A stretch of DNA of 64,000 nt from Metallyticus violacea (taxonomy: Eukaryota > Arthropoda > Insecta > Mantodea > Metallyticidae). The DNA lies in NCBI GenBank assembly GCA_030762175.1, contig CM060833.1:169212501-169276500 (forward strand), read 5' to 3'. A program made the position numbers and the translations under genes. Below the pieces are notes generated by a model. That model had not been told where the DNA came from. It did not search any database and worked only from the letters and a program-made list of their open reading frames with translations. Positions within the stretch are counted from its first letter, which is position 1. Each line of letters begins with the position of its first letter. Positions 32,245 to 43,839 of this stretch are shown here, in pieces.

Positions 32245-32560
32245 AGGTGTGTTAATGGGTCTGTGTGCTAAGCTGTTTAAAACTCCATGTTCGTGTGTTG
32301 TGGGATTGAAGCCACTTGCTTTTATGTAATTTTCAAGTGTTGTTTCATAAAATTATATACTACAAGATGTAAATCTAAGAAATGTAGAGCATTTTTCCCA
32401 ATTAAGCCACTTAACTTCAATGTGGAAAGCAAGATCCTGTTATTACTGTCCTCCAATAGTTTATAAAATTTGCAACATTTCAGAAATGAACCTTTTAATT
32501 GTGTGGGCAGTTTAAACCACCACATCCATCACATGTTTTGTATGTACAACTTTATTTAAT

Positions 32561-35500
32561 GACATTCCTGCCAATTTGAACAATGAAAAATGTTACATTT
32601 TCAAGCACTCCCAGATTTTTCAACCATTTTCATTATCAGCCCATCACAACTTTCCAATTACTAATCAGTGCTGTAGCATCTGTTACTATTGACATCAGCC
32701 ATTTAAAATTCAAGTTCTTATTTTCAATTATATCTTTCAATGCCTGAAAAAGATTTTCACCAGTTATATTTTTTCTGGAGTAATTAAAACAACATTATTC
32801 AGATATAGAAAAATTCTCAATAATTTCTCAGATAAACATGGCTAATTGAGCTTTGTCATTTCTAGGCATCAGAATCCTTAAGCACTTAACATCAAGTTAG
32901 GTATGTTCAAACCAGCCTATGGACCATTGCCCTGCAGGTGAGTAAAAGGCATAAGGGAGAGGGTGGTTTGTAGCTCATGACCTATTTTACCCACAACCAG
33001 TCTAAAGTTCACAACATTGCTTCATTCCAATCTTTATGCTCATAAATGCCAATTTCTAGTCATTTCTATCTGTACTTATGCCTAATGTAAGGCAGTAAGC
33101 TATATACTAGTTAATTTTCATTTCAATTTCAACTTATTTTGCATTTTTGCCTATCCTTTAAACTGTATTTGGAGACTATTGTTTTGTATAAAATTGTCCA
33201 TTTATTTTGGATGCAGTATCTAGATACAATTTTCATGCATAATGAAATTTTGAAATGTGCATGCAATCAGGCACTACATATGAACAAAGAAGCAGAAAAA
33301 ACAAATAAATAAAAATGTAATATAATAAGTGATTTTCTCATAAATAACTTAAGATGTTATACTATATTTCACTGTTAAAATTCCCATTTTCAAAACTACT
33401 TAAAAAAAATAACCAGTATTATCACGTTTACCTTATTTCTTCTAAGTTGAATTTACTTCCTTTGGACCCAGTTAGTAACCAATAACATCTCTAATTCTGT
33501 CAAATTTCACCACTTGTCAATTAATATTTGTAAGTAGAGAATGACCTTTCTATATTACAAGATATTATGGGTGCACACTTCAATGAAGAAATATGTAATG
33601 TTCAGGTGAAATTCTTATTTCGTGTATTGCAACTGACAACTTTGCAAAATCTGTTTTTATACAAATCATAGCGTGCAGAACATTTTGTACTGGAATGGTG
33701 CTTGTGTTTCTTTGATACATACTACTACATCAACTGTTTGAAATTATTATGGTTGAATGCTTAAACTTTTAATATTAATTAAATAATACCAAGTTTATAC
33801 ACAAGAAGAAAGTAATTACATACTGAGTTTTCAGCTTCAAAATTGTCAATAAAGGGGGCAGCATTCAAACCAGGTATCCCATCCGGTAAGAATTGACTAT
33901 GGTGACAATGGTAAATTTGGTACACACTCTCAATAGGCAGCAACATTGAAAGAGCTGCAGAAACACTTGTCATATGAAATTAAAGGAGAATATATATTTC
34001 TTAAAGGAATTATAAGCTAAGTGACTTCCCATCTTTCAACATATATGGTTGCCATCAGTTTGCAGCACTAGAGCTCTATTTTTATTTAGATTATTTGGCC
34101 ACAATATCCTAAAATACAACAAGGACAGTAACATTACGTTAAAATGAACATTTATAAATAATAAACTATGTATGTAATTTGATTTATAATTTGTTAAAAT
34201 TCAATTATAGTTTCAGATTATATTTTTTATTTACTTTAACTTACGCAATCCCTCATCAAGAAAGGTCACAACTAGTGGAGTTATTGACTTTCAGCATAAC
34301 CTTTCTGTGTACCAAATGAGTTTCACAAAGTCCAACCTCACTCAATTTGCCAACAATCAGATTTGCATCATCAATAGAAGTTCATATGTTTGTTATTGCG
34401 AACTCACAGCAAATTTTATCTAATATCTGCTTTTCAAATAAATATTATTCTTCTGTAATTATTTTGATGCTAGTGTCTTCCAAGAGTTAAAAAAAATATT
34501 TATGTAATTTTTTTTTATTTATTTTCAAACTAATGCCTAAAATCAGGATAATTTTTATAATATTATGCAGGCCTGCCTTAGTGTTTTTCTAGTATACAAA
34601 CTCAAAATGTATTTCTTTCACAATATTAAGGGATGCAAGACATTTTTGTTTATTTCTCCAGAAACGATTTTTGTGTTAGATGATTCAATTTTTCCAGCAG
34701 TATATTAGCTGCACCAAAGCATCACATAAAATCATGTAAAAATCATTTATACATAGTTTAGGTGCAGGAGTAGTAATGAAAGACTGAGTATGCTGGTTTG
34801 CAGATGGTTCTGCATTTTTTGAGTATGCAATGCAGAAGCAACTTGCTGGTTTACTTGAAAATTTTAGAGCTTTTAATCTGAAAACATGCATGTTTTCTCT
34901 CTATTAAATTATCCAAAAGAGAGATTTTATATTGTAGTATAAAAAACTTCCTCATTTCTTTTAAGCTTACCTCTATATTGCAACAGTCAAAGTACACTAT
35001 CTCCCCATCTGACATAATAGATTTGCTTTTAATTCATAGTGCTATTAATGCACTTCTTGTGCCTTTTACTGGAGTCAATACATACACTAACAGCTGTAAA
35101 CACATTCACAATAATTTTAAAATTGCTCATAAATTTCCCTTTTTTCACTACCAAATTTAAAAACTGCAATTTAATATCTGAGAAAGGAAAGCATTGATGT
35201 CACCAGGGCAATTGATGTTTATAATGCCACATTCATATTTTAATAACAGTCCTAGACTGCTGTTGGCTGAAGCTAAAATTTTATTGTGCAGTAAGTTAGA
35301 GAATATATATTGCTATGTTATCAAAGGTTCTGGATAAAACATGGTAACTATATGCCTTTGTTACCTACTCAAAGTAAACTAGTTAAGTAGTGAATGCGGC
35401 AGTTGTTTATATTTTCTTATGTTAAATTTCTTGCAACATTAACATGCATATGTTGCAAAATAAAAATTATACTGGAATGATAATATCAGTATACAGTTGA

Positions 35501-36480
35501 AAAGTGATAAAATTTAGCCACATTTTATTAGAATTCATATGCCTAGTCTTTTTTTTTAAATTGCTTTAAACTTGTATTTACAGAAGCTTTCAAATGGGCT
35601 GATTCATGACTTTGAGCAGCACAAGCACATTGTCCAATCAGAGTCTTGCAAAGTTGCCTTATTATATTCCCAATGAAATCCCACATTTTCCTACAAAGTT
35701 AATCTCTCTCTTACATACATCATTTATGCAAGGCAAAAATATTCTAGATTCACAATAATTAATCTATGAGGAACATAAAGAGCAATTTATGCAACATGAC
35801 TGTGAAAACTGCATTATTTTAGCATAAATAGTTTTCATTATACAAATGAGTAAACATTCCAATCTATTTGATCATAGCCATAACTGCTAGAATCATATTA
35901 ATTATACAATTATTATCACAGTATTGCAGCCTCATACCCATTGAAAGTATCGTCATTGTGTGCTTTCATTTATTGAGGTTTCCTTTCAATAGTGGAGTTG
36001 TTCACAACAAGGAAATACAGATGTATGTAGGATTCAACATATCCTCTTTCAGAAATAATGTCTACTTACATTTTCACTGATGCTTAAGGGCTACCTTGGA
36101 CAAAAGTTTGCAATTTATGATAATATTTCCTTTCATTGACAATACTTTGGTCTCTTTATCTCTGAAAGGCATGCAACAGGTCCATAGCCTTAGAATATTG
36201 TTGCACTGCAAAATGTTGCTAGACTTGTTTATACCTGAATTGTGTCTTCAGGTCAGTACATAGTTGGTTTTGCTATGAAGGAACAGAAGCTATGCAATAT
36301 TTTTTAAATTAAGCAAGTGCAAGTATTGAATTTAGTGGTGGTGAATACAGTGGTTCCAAAATGCTGATACTGCAAATCCAAACTCTCAATATTATTTTTA
36401 GAGTGTATACTTTTTTCAGAAGATGCTTTAATGAGGAAGAGACAAATATCTGGATTTTAAAAATGTGCAGCAAAGGCATG
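32561..36480. other. Intergenic AT-rich stretch, nothing firmly recognised
   Basis: The 5' side of the Penelope-like element may extend to about 33 kb, but no RT motif (such as YVDD) could be read. The rest shows no exon, SINE or transposase signature. The ORFs at 34978-35160 and 35868-36080 have no domain. Confidence 0.35.
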
Positions 36481-36489
36481 TGGAGCAGA

Positions 36490-37699
36490 CAGCTACTGTG
36501 TCTCACATTTGGGGTGAGGTTCCAAAATTTTACCCTAGTGGTACCACCGTTTTTGTCACCTAGAAAATACATTGAACCTCCCAAGAGTGTTACAAACTCA
36601 AATGACATGACAAGGACATTGTACACAGGACTGTTTAATTTTATGACCTGGAGAGTTTCCAAGTAACTTTGCTCAAAGAACTAAAATATAATACACTGAT
36701 TTTAATTCGTCCAGCTACAGAATTCTGTGAATTTTAGGTTTCAAATATAAAAAGACAAATGATGGGCATCAATTTTTAATGGAGAGGAGCGATATTGTTG
36801 TAACAAGTATAAGATTGTTATGTATTTTACTTACATGAGACATGATTGAATAAAAATCACACACAAAATTCAATCTGGCAAGACATCTCCAAAATGGTAG
36901 GCCTGAAGACACCTATTAGGAAAGGTAGCCGGCTCAATATCTGTCATATAGGATCTGCTAAGAGATGATTCCTACCTGAAAGCAAGTGGATTTTTCAGTC
37001 CAAAACCACCTCAAACTTTATTAGAAAATTAGAGTAAAGCCTGGTTTTTAATCAGATTCCTAAATTATTTATAGAATAAAATAGAATAGCTATTTTTACT
37101 CTGTCCATTATAAAAAGTTTAACAAATGCATTTATATTTTTACAATTGTTACCAGAGTATATATTTTTGAGATCTTATGCATTTAACACCCTGGTTTTGT
37201 GTGTGTGTGTGTGTGCGTGCATGCACATACACATGCAAAAAGAAGGGGTTAATTTTTGGCATCAGAAACTAAAACAGCTATTGCACTGGTACTTCCATTC
37301 AAATATCAGGAAAATCAGCTGGACATTCGTGCTAAGGGGCCATGAAATAATATGCCTCCATCCTTAACACTGCCAGTATAATCCAAATGAGCTTGTGTGG
37401 GATCAAATAAAATAGGGTATGGTAAAAAGAAACATAACTTTTAAACTGAAAGATGTAAAATGACCTATTCACAAAGAAATTGATAAAAGTGACACAAAAA
37501 GACTGGGAATCGTGTGTGCAACATTCTGAAAAATTACCAAAGGAACGAATTAATAACAGAAATAGGACACAAGGATATTTTAGATCCTATCATAATTAAT
37601 GTGCAAGACTCGGATGATGAAGACAATGACAATAACAAACTGCCTCCCAATATAGCTGATAGTGACACAGAAGAGCCATTAGCAGTTTCTTTGTATTAA
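36490..37699 (+). pseudogene. DDE transposase with acidic C-terminal tail, rearranged
   Basis: Pieces on the plus strand keep an order I recognise from a widespread arthropod DDE_3-type transposase. HDKDIVHRTV.FYDLES is followed by GFKYKKTNDGHQFLMERSDI (about 36740), then IRKGSRLNICHIGSAKR (about 36925). A gap follows in which the catalytic N-P-I-E-L box reads only as damaged SLTLPV.SK.ACVG. Then come VTQKDWESCVQHSEKLPKE (about 37485) and an acidic tail, ILDPIIINVQDSDDEDNDNN. The tail ends DSDTEEPLAVSLY and TAA at 37697-37699. Frame changes occur at about 36600, 36880 and 37540. A (GT)n run at 37197-37216 lies in the lost section. The acidic tail is the best-preserved part (61 open codons). 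Confidence 0.7.
37197..37216. repeat. (GT)n microsatellite
   Basis: About ten GT units inside the decayed transposase, continuing as GCGTGCATGCAC. Confidence 0.9.
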
Positions 37700-38059
37700 A
37701 ATATCAGGTAATTAATTAATTTAGATAGCATACTATGTTAGGCATGGTTAAAAGTGTTTAAATCCAATTTATAAGTAGTTTTGTTACATGAAAGCAAATA
37801 GACTACTATAGGCATCTAGTGTGTAAGAGGGAATTATAAAAAGAGTGCAGATAACTGAAGAGCAACATTTCCCCAGTTCTTGCCTCCTGTTTGCTACTCA
37901 TCCCGTTCAAAAGCCAATATGAACGTGTCTGTTATATCTTTAACTGTATGATAGTCTTTGTGACAACTTATTTCACTGCATGTTGTATTTTAGGATATTT
38001 TAAGAATCATGACAAATTTGAGCATTGCAAACACAGATAAAGCCTATCAACTGGTAAGA

Positions 38060-38880
38060 GCAACATCAATGTTATACATGGTACCTGCATGAATGGGTGA
38101 GATAGATTGGTAGAGTGCACCCAGTGTGTCATTTCTGTAACTGCAGGGGTTACTCACAAGTAGGATTTTTGAAGGCCAATGATAGTATTAGGACTATTTC
38201 TGTAGACTATTCTTTTAGGATTTCTCACAAAGAAATAGTTGCATGTGATAAGATTTGGAGAATAAGGGAGTCATAACCTTTTAGAATTGATTTGGTTAAT
38301 CAAAAATATCCATATTGTCTTATTATCCGATAATTGTTCAAAAACTACGCATGTGTTTAAATGTAATACTTCTCTAAATTTACACTACAATAAAAAATAT
38401 GAGTCTTATTATTCACCTGGCAGTTACAGCACACTACACACCCAATTTTTCGTTGTGCTTTGCAAATTAACATATTTTCTTACTATGGTACAGGAAATAT
38501 AGCATAAATGAAACCAGTTTTGTTGTCATGCAGTTTGATTACAACCACTTTATGGTTATAATTTTGGCAGTTTAGTGGCTATATGGTTGAGCTTTTGGAA
38601 ATAAGTATTTCCTGTGATAAACATTATGGATATTTCTTTGAAGAATGCTTATTTCTCCATTGTCAAGTTTTTCTTCTGTTACACCATGTTTTTAGTTAGG
38701 AATTAATTCTATCATTTCTTGATCCTGTTTTCTTAAATCTGAGAACATGTTTTCTTGGAACCAGAAACAAGGAATTTTCTCTACAAATTGTCTGCACTGC
38801 TGTACAAGGTTCCGTTTTTACATAAATGTCATACAGAAATGTTCTCTGTTCTAACGTTAACTTGTGGGATGGCATTTCAA
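38060..38880 (-). pseudogene. Transposase (DDE_3 type), decayed, third family
   Basis: Minus strand: an N-terminal segment KLTLEQRTFLYDIYVKTEPC then TAVQTICREN (38790-38880) has the layout of the HTH region (E-x-R-x-F-x-x-x-x-Y-x-K-x-x-S-x-x-x-x-Q-R-x-F) of this superfamily. The middle (38290-38600) is unrecognisable. The end reads DSPYSPNLITCNYFF (about 38240), which matches the P-R-S-P-D-L-T-x-C-D-F-F-L box, then RNPKRIVYRNSPNTI. The third catalytic Asp is replaced by Asn and Asp 1 and 2 are lost. Confidence 0.6.
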
Positions 38881-41800
38881 CACACTAAATTTAATTCACA
38901 TTCAGTAATAAAGTCACTTGCATATTAAGAGCAGTTAATGCACTACAAGCAAAAAAACCAGCTGACATTGTGACAACTGCATTATCACCTGAAATATGAC
39001 CTGAAAGTGGGAAGATATTAGAAAGATAACAACCAGGATTTGGTCAGTTGGTTGGCTGTTGTGGCCCTTACATGTGCTTAGCAAATGACTGACTGGGATG
39101 CATGATATAAAGCTTCAGGTAAAACAAGTGGCATTACTTTGGAAACATGTTCAAAGCAATTTAATGACAGTTTACATAGAGTATGATGTGCTGGTTCAAA
39201 AAACTACAGTAACAGTAAGTACAGTTTTGCTATTCACCAAAGCCAGAAACATAATAGAGCTCTTAGTCCCATATCTTTTAAGATCCAGAGATTTAATCAA
39301 TTAGTTCATAAATAAAGAGCTTGAAACAAGTTCAACAGACCAAGGATGTGAAAATAACCATGTGCAGTAAAGCCATTTATATTCTATAGTTCTACAAAGA
39401 AAATGTGGAATTTGTGACTTAAGAACACTTTTAAAACTTTTTTTCCTGTACCTATTAACTTTTTATCTTTATGGTAGAGCATTAAGCATCTGTACACTTG
39501 TACTTTATTGCATTTTGGAAGCATGTAGGGTGTCAAACTAAACTACTGATTATTTAAAGTGTACTTAGGAACAGCTGATGAAGGGGCAATCACCCCAAGT
39601 CATTCAACAGCCAGAAGTTGGGAGCAACTGCCCTTGAAACATGTCCTAATGTTGAGCAGTAGCCTTTCTATAATCCCAGTAGTGCTTGGAGAAGTAGTAT
39701 GTTCTGTTGAAACAACTTGCCAAAAGAGTCACAATATGAATGTGAGCAAATGGCAAAAAAGGGTCATGTTTGAGCGTGTGAAAATGTTAGCAAATAAGAT
39801 ACATAACATTTGTTTTACAAGCAACAAATATTTGACATCATACTATAACTAAATGGAAATAACAGATTGTATATTATAAAAACTTTTGTGTGATACTGTA
39901 GAAAAATTATATGGAAGTTCAAGTTTAATTCTACAACAATGGTAGATTCACCTCAAATATATTTAATCAGACAATAATGGGATGCATTTTGTCATTTATT
40001 TAGCTGCGAGATGCATTTACAGTTAAAAAAGCAGTGGAGTTACATTATTGTTCTTGGATGCAAGATTTTATTTGTTAAATTATAAGATTTGTATGTAGTT
40101 TGTGCCAGATTCAGAGATATTAAACCAGAACATGGATAAGTGGTTAATAATGGAACTCTTCTTAAAAAACTCAAAGGAAGAAATGAGTGTAAGGAGTAAA
40201 TGATTCCACTCTGCCAGAAGCCACCATTTCTAATGCTAAGCATCCAACAGATTACATCATTTTATAAGAAAGCAACACAAAGCTCTGTATACAAGCAAGT
40301 ACAATATATATTATTAATCATGTGATTTCGCATATATTTGGAGATGGAGAGGAAACCATCCCAATACTGCAATGTGTAATTTATCATGAAACACTTTCAA
40401 ATGATTTGATGAAACCTTCATTTTGACACTAAGCATGATAATTGGAAACACAAACCAATGGAATATTTTCAGAGAAAACTGCCAGATTTGTCATCAAGGA
40501 AAAAACAAATAGCCTTATTTGCAGGATCTAACATGAATGTTCTGGGAATTGCATGATGGTTTGCATAAGAAACTTAAATTAATCTAATGCTAAATATATT
40601 TTACCAGCTTTCTATCCCAGTCGTGATCTAATGGTAAACTTCCTTTGACAAATTTATCAATAAAGTCACCCTGCAAAGAGCGAGATGATATTATTATTAT
40701 TATTATTATTAAAGCTACTCAAAATTATTCAATTTGCTCCATCTGTTTAATTTCCAAATTACTAGAAACCTAAACCTAATCGACATAGATGGGACATTAT
40801 AATCTATTTTAATGAAAAGGGTATAATTCTTCCTTGGAAATAATTATAAAAGGGTGTGTGTGTGTCTTTTCTTAAACTCGCTTGCAAAGGAGTTGAAACA
40901 TGTTTTAATATCATGCTCGCATCATTCATTAAAACTCTTCATGTGGCTCCAAACCCCATTCCCCCTTTTGATAATTTTTCTGGAACTTTTCTTTCATTAC
41001 TAAGCCTCATTGTTATATTATGGTAGATTGGAGAAAATGTCCTTCTATTCTGAAATTTTTAATGTACACTACAGTTTTTTCATTAAGTTCAAAATTTGCA
41101 CGATCTTTATGCACTTCCCTGCTGCTCTTTAGGAAATTTAAGTATGGTAGTAAACGGTACACTGCCATAATTAGAGGGTCAACCGGGCACACGACAAGAG
41201 CGACTCATGTTGTTCTAAACACTTTCTTTTATTTTAATTTCAGATGTAATTTCACAAAATAAATATTTACTAAATTAAATAAAAAGAACTAAAAGACTAC
41301 TGTTGCTTTACTTCCACTATAAACCATGTAATTGCAACGAACCAACGAAATGAACTTATGTGCTTAATAGTGTTAAGTTGCCCGAACCTCGATTTCAGCC
41401 ATTTTGCGTACTAACGATACGCGCATTGTGGTCTGAGGATGGAGTCGGTCTTGGTGATATGTTTCAAATAGCCATTCATCCATTTTGCTTTTATATGACA
41501 TCACTTGTAACTTTTACTAATAGTTTACACGTTGTACATTCTTTTGTGGAACAGAAGCTATAAGGTTTACATTTGTTGACCAGTAACGGATTCCAAATGA
41601 TGCTTATTTGCGCTGATCAACAGTTTTTTTTTTTTTGTTTTTTGTTTGTTTTTTTTAACCCGACAGTTACCGTTCTATAATGCATTTTATACTGCCAAAT
41701 TCCTGCGTTCATCAGACCTGCAGTCTTAGGGTAGGGCTCCTCGTTAGAGATCAACTAATGTCACCATTATAAGACTGCCTTTTATAATCCAGTTTTAGAA

Positions 41801-41890
41801 ACATATTAGGAATGACGGTCATTAAATCAATCCAGTATATTTGTATATCGAACACAAGCTAAGAAACAAATAACACACAATTTTAAAACA
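38881..41890. other. Intergenic stretch, nothing recognised
   Basis: Contains a (ATT)n run at 40690-40710. The part 41020-41760 is richer in CpG and could include the outer end of the hAT element to its right or an unrecognised promoter. No exon could be supported. Confidence 0.35.
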
Positions 41891-42549
41891 TTAGTACCTT
41901 TTTTATTTGAAAGAAAACTCATTTTTAAGTTCTTGTAGCTTCTTCATGTATTGACATTACAGCTAGGTTGCTAAATATTTCTTATCCTTGAAATGATTTG
42001 ATTATTTTAAGGAGAGAAAATACTCTTTCCACCAATGCTGATGTGCTGAGCATGGATAAAACATTGATGTCAAATATATAGTTCTGGGAATGCTTGTGGA
42101 GCACCTTAAATTACAGATGTGTAGTTAGTTCACGAAGGTATTTACTACGAAATACTTTCACTGAATACATCATGTCAGCTCATTCTTGAGGCGCATTGTA
42201 TAACAAATTCCTTTTGTTTGCCTTTTAGACCATTAATGGTGGAAGAAGGAAATTTTAGTCTTGAAGATTCCAATTTCGTTGGATCAAATACGAAATAAAC
42301 TGCAATTGAGGCGGACTTCCAACCGCTCTGTTATATGAGTGATTATGTTGCTTATTATTTCAAAACAAAATATTCATTTGTCATAATAATTTCCTATGCG
42401 ATTTTTTTATTCGAGGCATGTCTTCAGATACAGTTATAGCGTCTTTACTGACGACAGCCCACAACGTATCGAAATTATCTCTTTCACTAAGAATAAGTTG
42501 TATAGTCTCACGTACAGTATAGTATGTCCAAATGTTTTGTCTGAAGTAT

Positions 42550-42844
42550 TTTTTTTTTTTATTGATTTATTTATGGACGCTCTTTAACATCTCAGCCATC
42601 AGCGTCCCATTCAATTCAGGGCGTAAAACGGCCGACAAATTTTGTTCAAAGGCCTCTTCTTTCAGGCTTGAGGTTCTTTTACGTGCCGTAAATATGACAC
42701 GGGACCCACGGCTTTACTTCCCTTCCGAAGGAAGCCATACTTAGGATTTTTACGCCCGAAAAAATCCATGGTCATGGCCGGGTTCAAACCCGCGATCTTG
42801 GGTTTAGGAGGCAAGTTTGGTAACCACTACACCACCAAGACCGA
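42550..42844 (-). repeat. SINE-2, full length, with target-site duplication
   Basis: Flanked by CTGAAGTAT (42541-42549 and 42845-42853). On the minus strand it has box A GGTGGTGTAGTGGTTACC and box B GGGTTTGAACCC, then the full body. It ends GAGATGTTAAAGAGCGTCCA with an AT-rich tail. It is inserted in hAT copy A. Confidence 0.9.
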
Positions 42845-42986
42845 CTGAAGTATGCTGTATAGAATGTCAGTATATATGTTAATCTTCGAAAACACTTGCA
42901 GTTTCAAACTCCGATAGAAAATATAAAGCCTCCTATGCAAGAGTAGCGGTTTCACGTCCCACCCAAAGTTGTCTATCAATAAAGCA

Positions 42987-43220
42987 CTATTTTCTTTCAC
43001 AGTATTTACATTTCTGCAGGAGAAATTCCATCGCGCGCGCGCGTGTGTGTGGGCGCGGTAGTTTATTTTTTGAATAATAAAAAAGGATATGAGTATATGT
43101 TTTGGATTTAGAAAAGAATGAATTTAGTTCAGTCAAAGTTTGAAAAAATATGCGACACTCCTTTACATTCATGACACTCAGAGAAAGCACAAGATTACGC
43201 GCATGACTGAAACAATGCAC
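42987..43220 (-). pseudogene. hAT transposase catalytic-domain fragment
   Basis: A 77-codon open stretch opens MHCFSHARNLVLSLSVMNVK. ECRIFFQTLTELNSFFSKSK follows, with the H-C-x-x-H-x-x-N-L signature of hAT transposases. The aligned fragment of copy B reads MHCYAHKLNLMLKQLVGNIK, ECKVIFETI. The two share about half of these residues, so they are separate old insertions. A CG/TG repeat at 43033-43050 interrupts the C-terminal side of this stretch. Confidence 0.75.
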
Positions 43221-43839
43221 ATAGTCCTAGGATTAATTGCTTGCTCTTTGGTTTTAGGTCCAAATTTTGAATCTGCATCTTATGTTTCAGTAATTCACTA
43301 GCAGATCTGTGAGCACTCATATCGGAAAAGGAAATTAATTGCTCTTGACCTTTGCAGACTTCCCAAGAACATATCTAAGACTAGTAGCTAACAGGAATAT
43401 TTTGTGAATATCGGACGCTTCATCTAAAATAATCGAAAGGGGCTTAGAAATCATCACTTATGAAGGCCATCATCGCATTAGAGAGAGCGTTTATTAAAGT
43501 AATTTTGAATTCGATAGCAAATGCCCTTAAATGTTGCAGCCGACTCTTAGATACTCTCATAGAGTAGTCATAGATACTCGACAAATTAAAAAACTTGGAC
43601 ATAATGTTACTTATTATTTGAATTTTCACTTTTATTGGGCCTCTAAAAAGCAAATATAATCGATAAGGCGTTTTAGAGTTTTCTTATTCTTCCTGACTAT
43701 TCCATTGTGGCCGGAAACGTTTGTTCTCAATCAATGATAAAGTTCAGTGTCGGTGCTAACACTCCCGAAGCTGGACATCTGAGTCCTATTCCACAAAAAT
43801 ATGGTGTAATATATTACAAGTATATTAGTTTAAGGTTCT

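Larger units (their letters stand above)
31523..32560 (-). mobile_element. Penelope-like retroelement, 3' part with GIY-YIG remnant
   Basis: On the minus strand: ALHFLDLHLV (near 32370) resembles the IxFLD stretch of Penelope reverse transcriptases. After QHTNMEF...THPMNEF come MVKTNGYDQEIVDKKFKQEK (about 32180-32120) and a spacer. Then GISQINCS, a stop, and NKLYIGKTKR (31890-31920) correspond to the GIY-YIG endonuclease (GIY read as GIS, YIG intact, then K/R-x-x). Downstream, at 31523-31583, lies a sequence related to the hammerhead-like repeats. RT followed by GIY-YIG is specific to Penelope-like elements (established). The 5' part with the RT core was not recognised. Confidence 0.75.
41920..43660 (-). 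mobile_element. hAT-family transposon relic, copy A
   Basis: Minus-strand order: a decayed N-terminal part, SFSDMSAHRSASELLKHKM (about 43330), HCFSHARNLVLSLS (43175-43217), and after a SINE the C-terminal dimerisation region SALVERVFSLLKIIKS then LAVMSIHEEATRT (about 42050-41945). HCYAHxLNL followed later by S-x-x-x-E-R-x-F-S is typical of hAT elements of the ZMYM-like/DUF4371 type. A second copy of the same family starts at 63.2 kb. Terminal repeats were not assigned. Confidence 0.75.

Noticed and set aside
39575..39610. CTGATGA followed by GGGG/CCCC stem, like a hammerhead
   Set aside because: The stem is followed by AAGTC, not GAAA, and no relative exists in the window.
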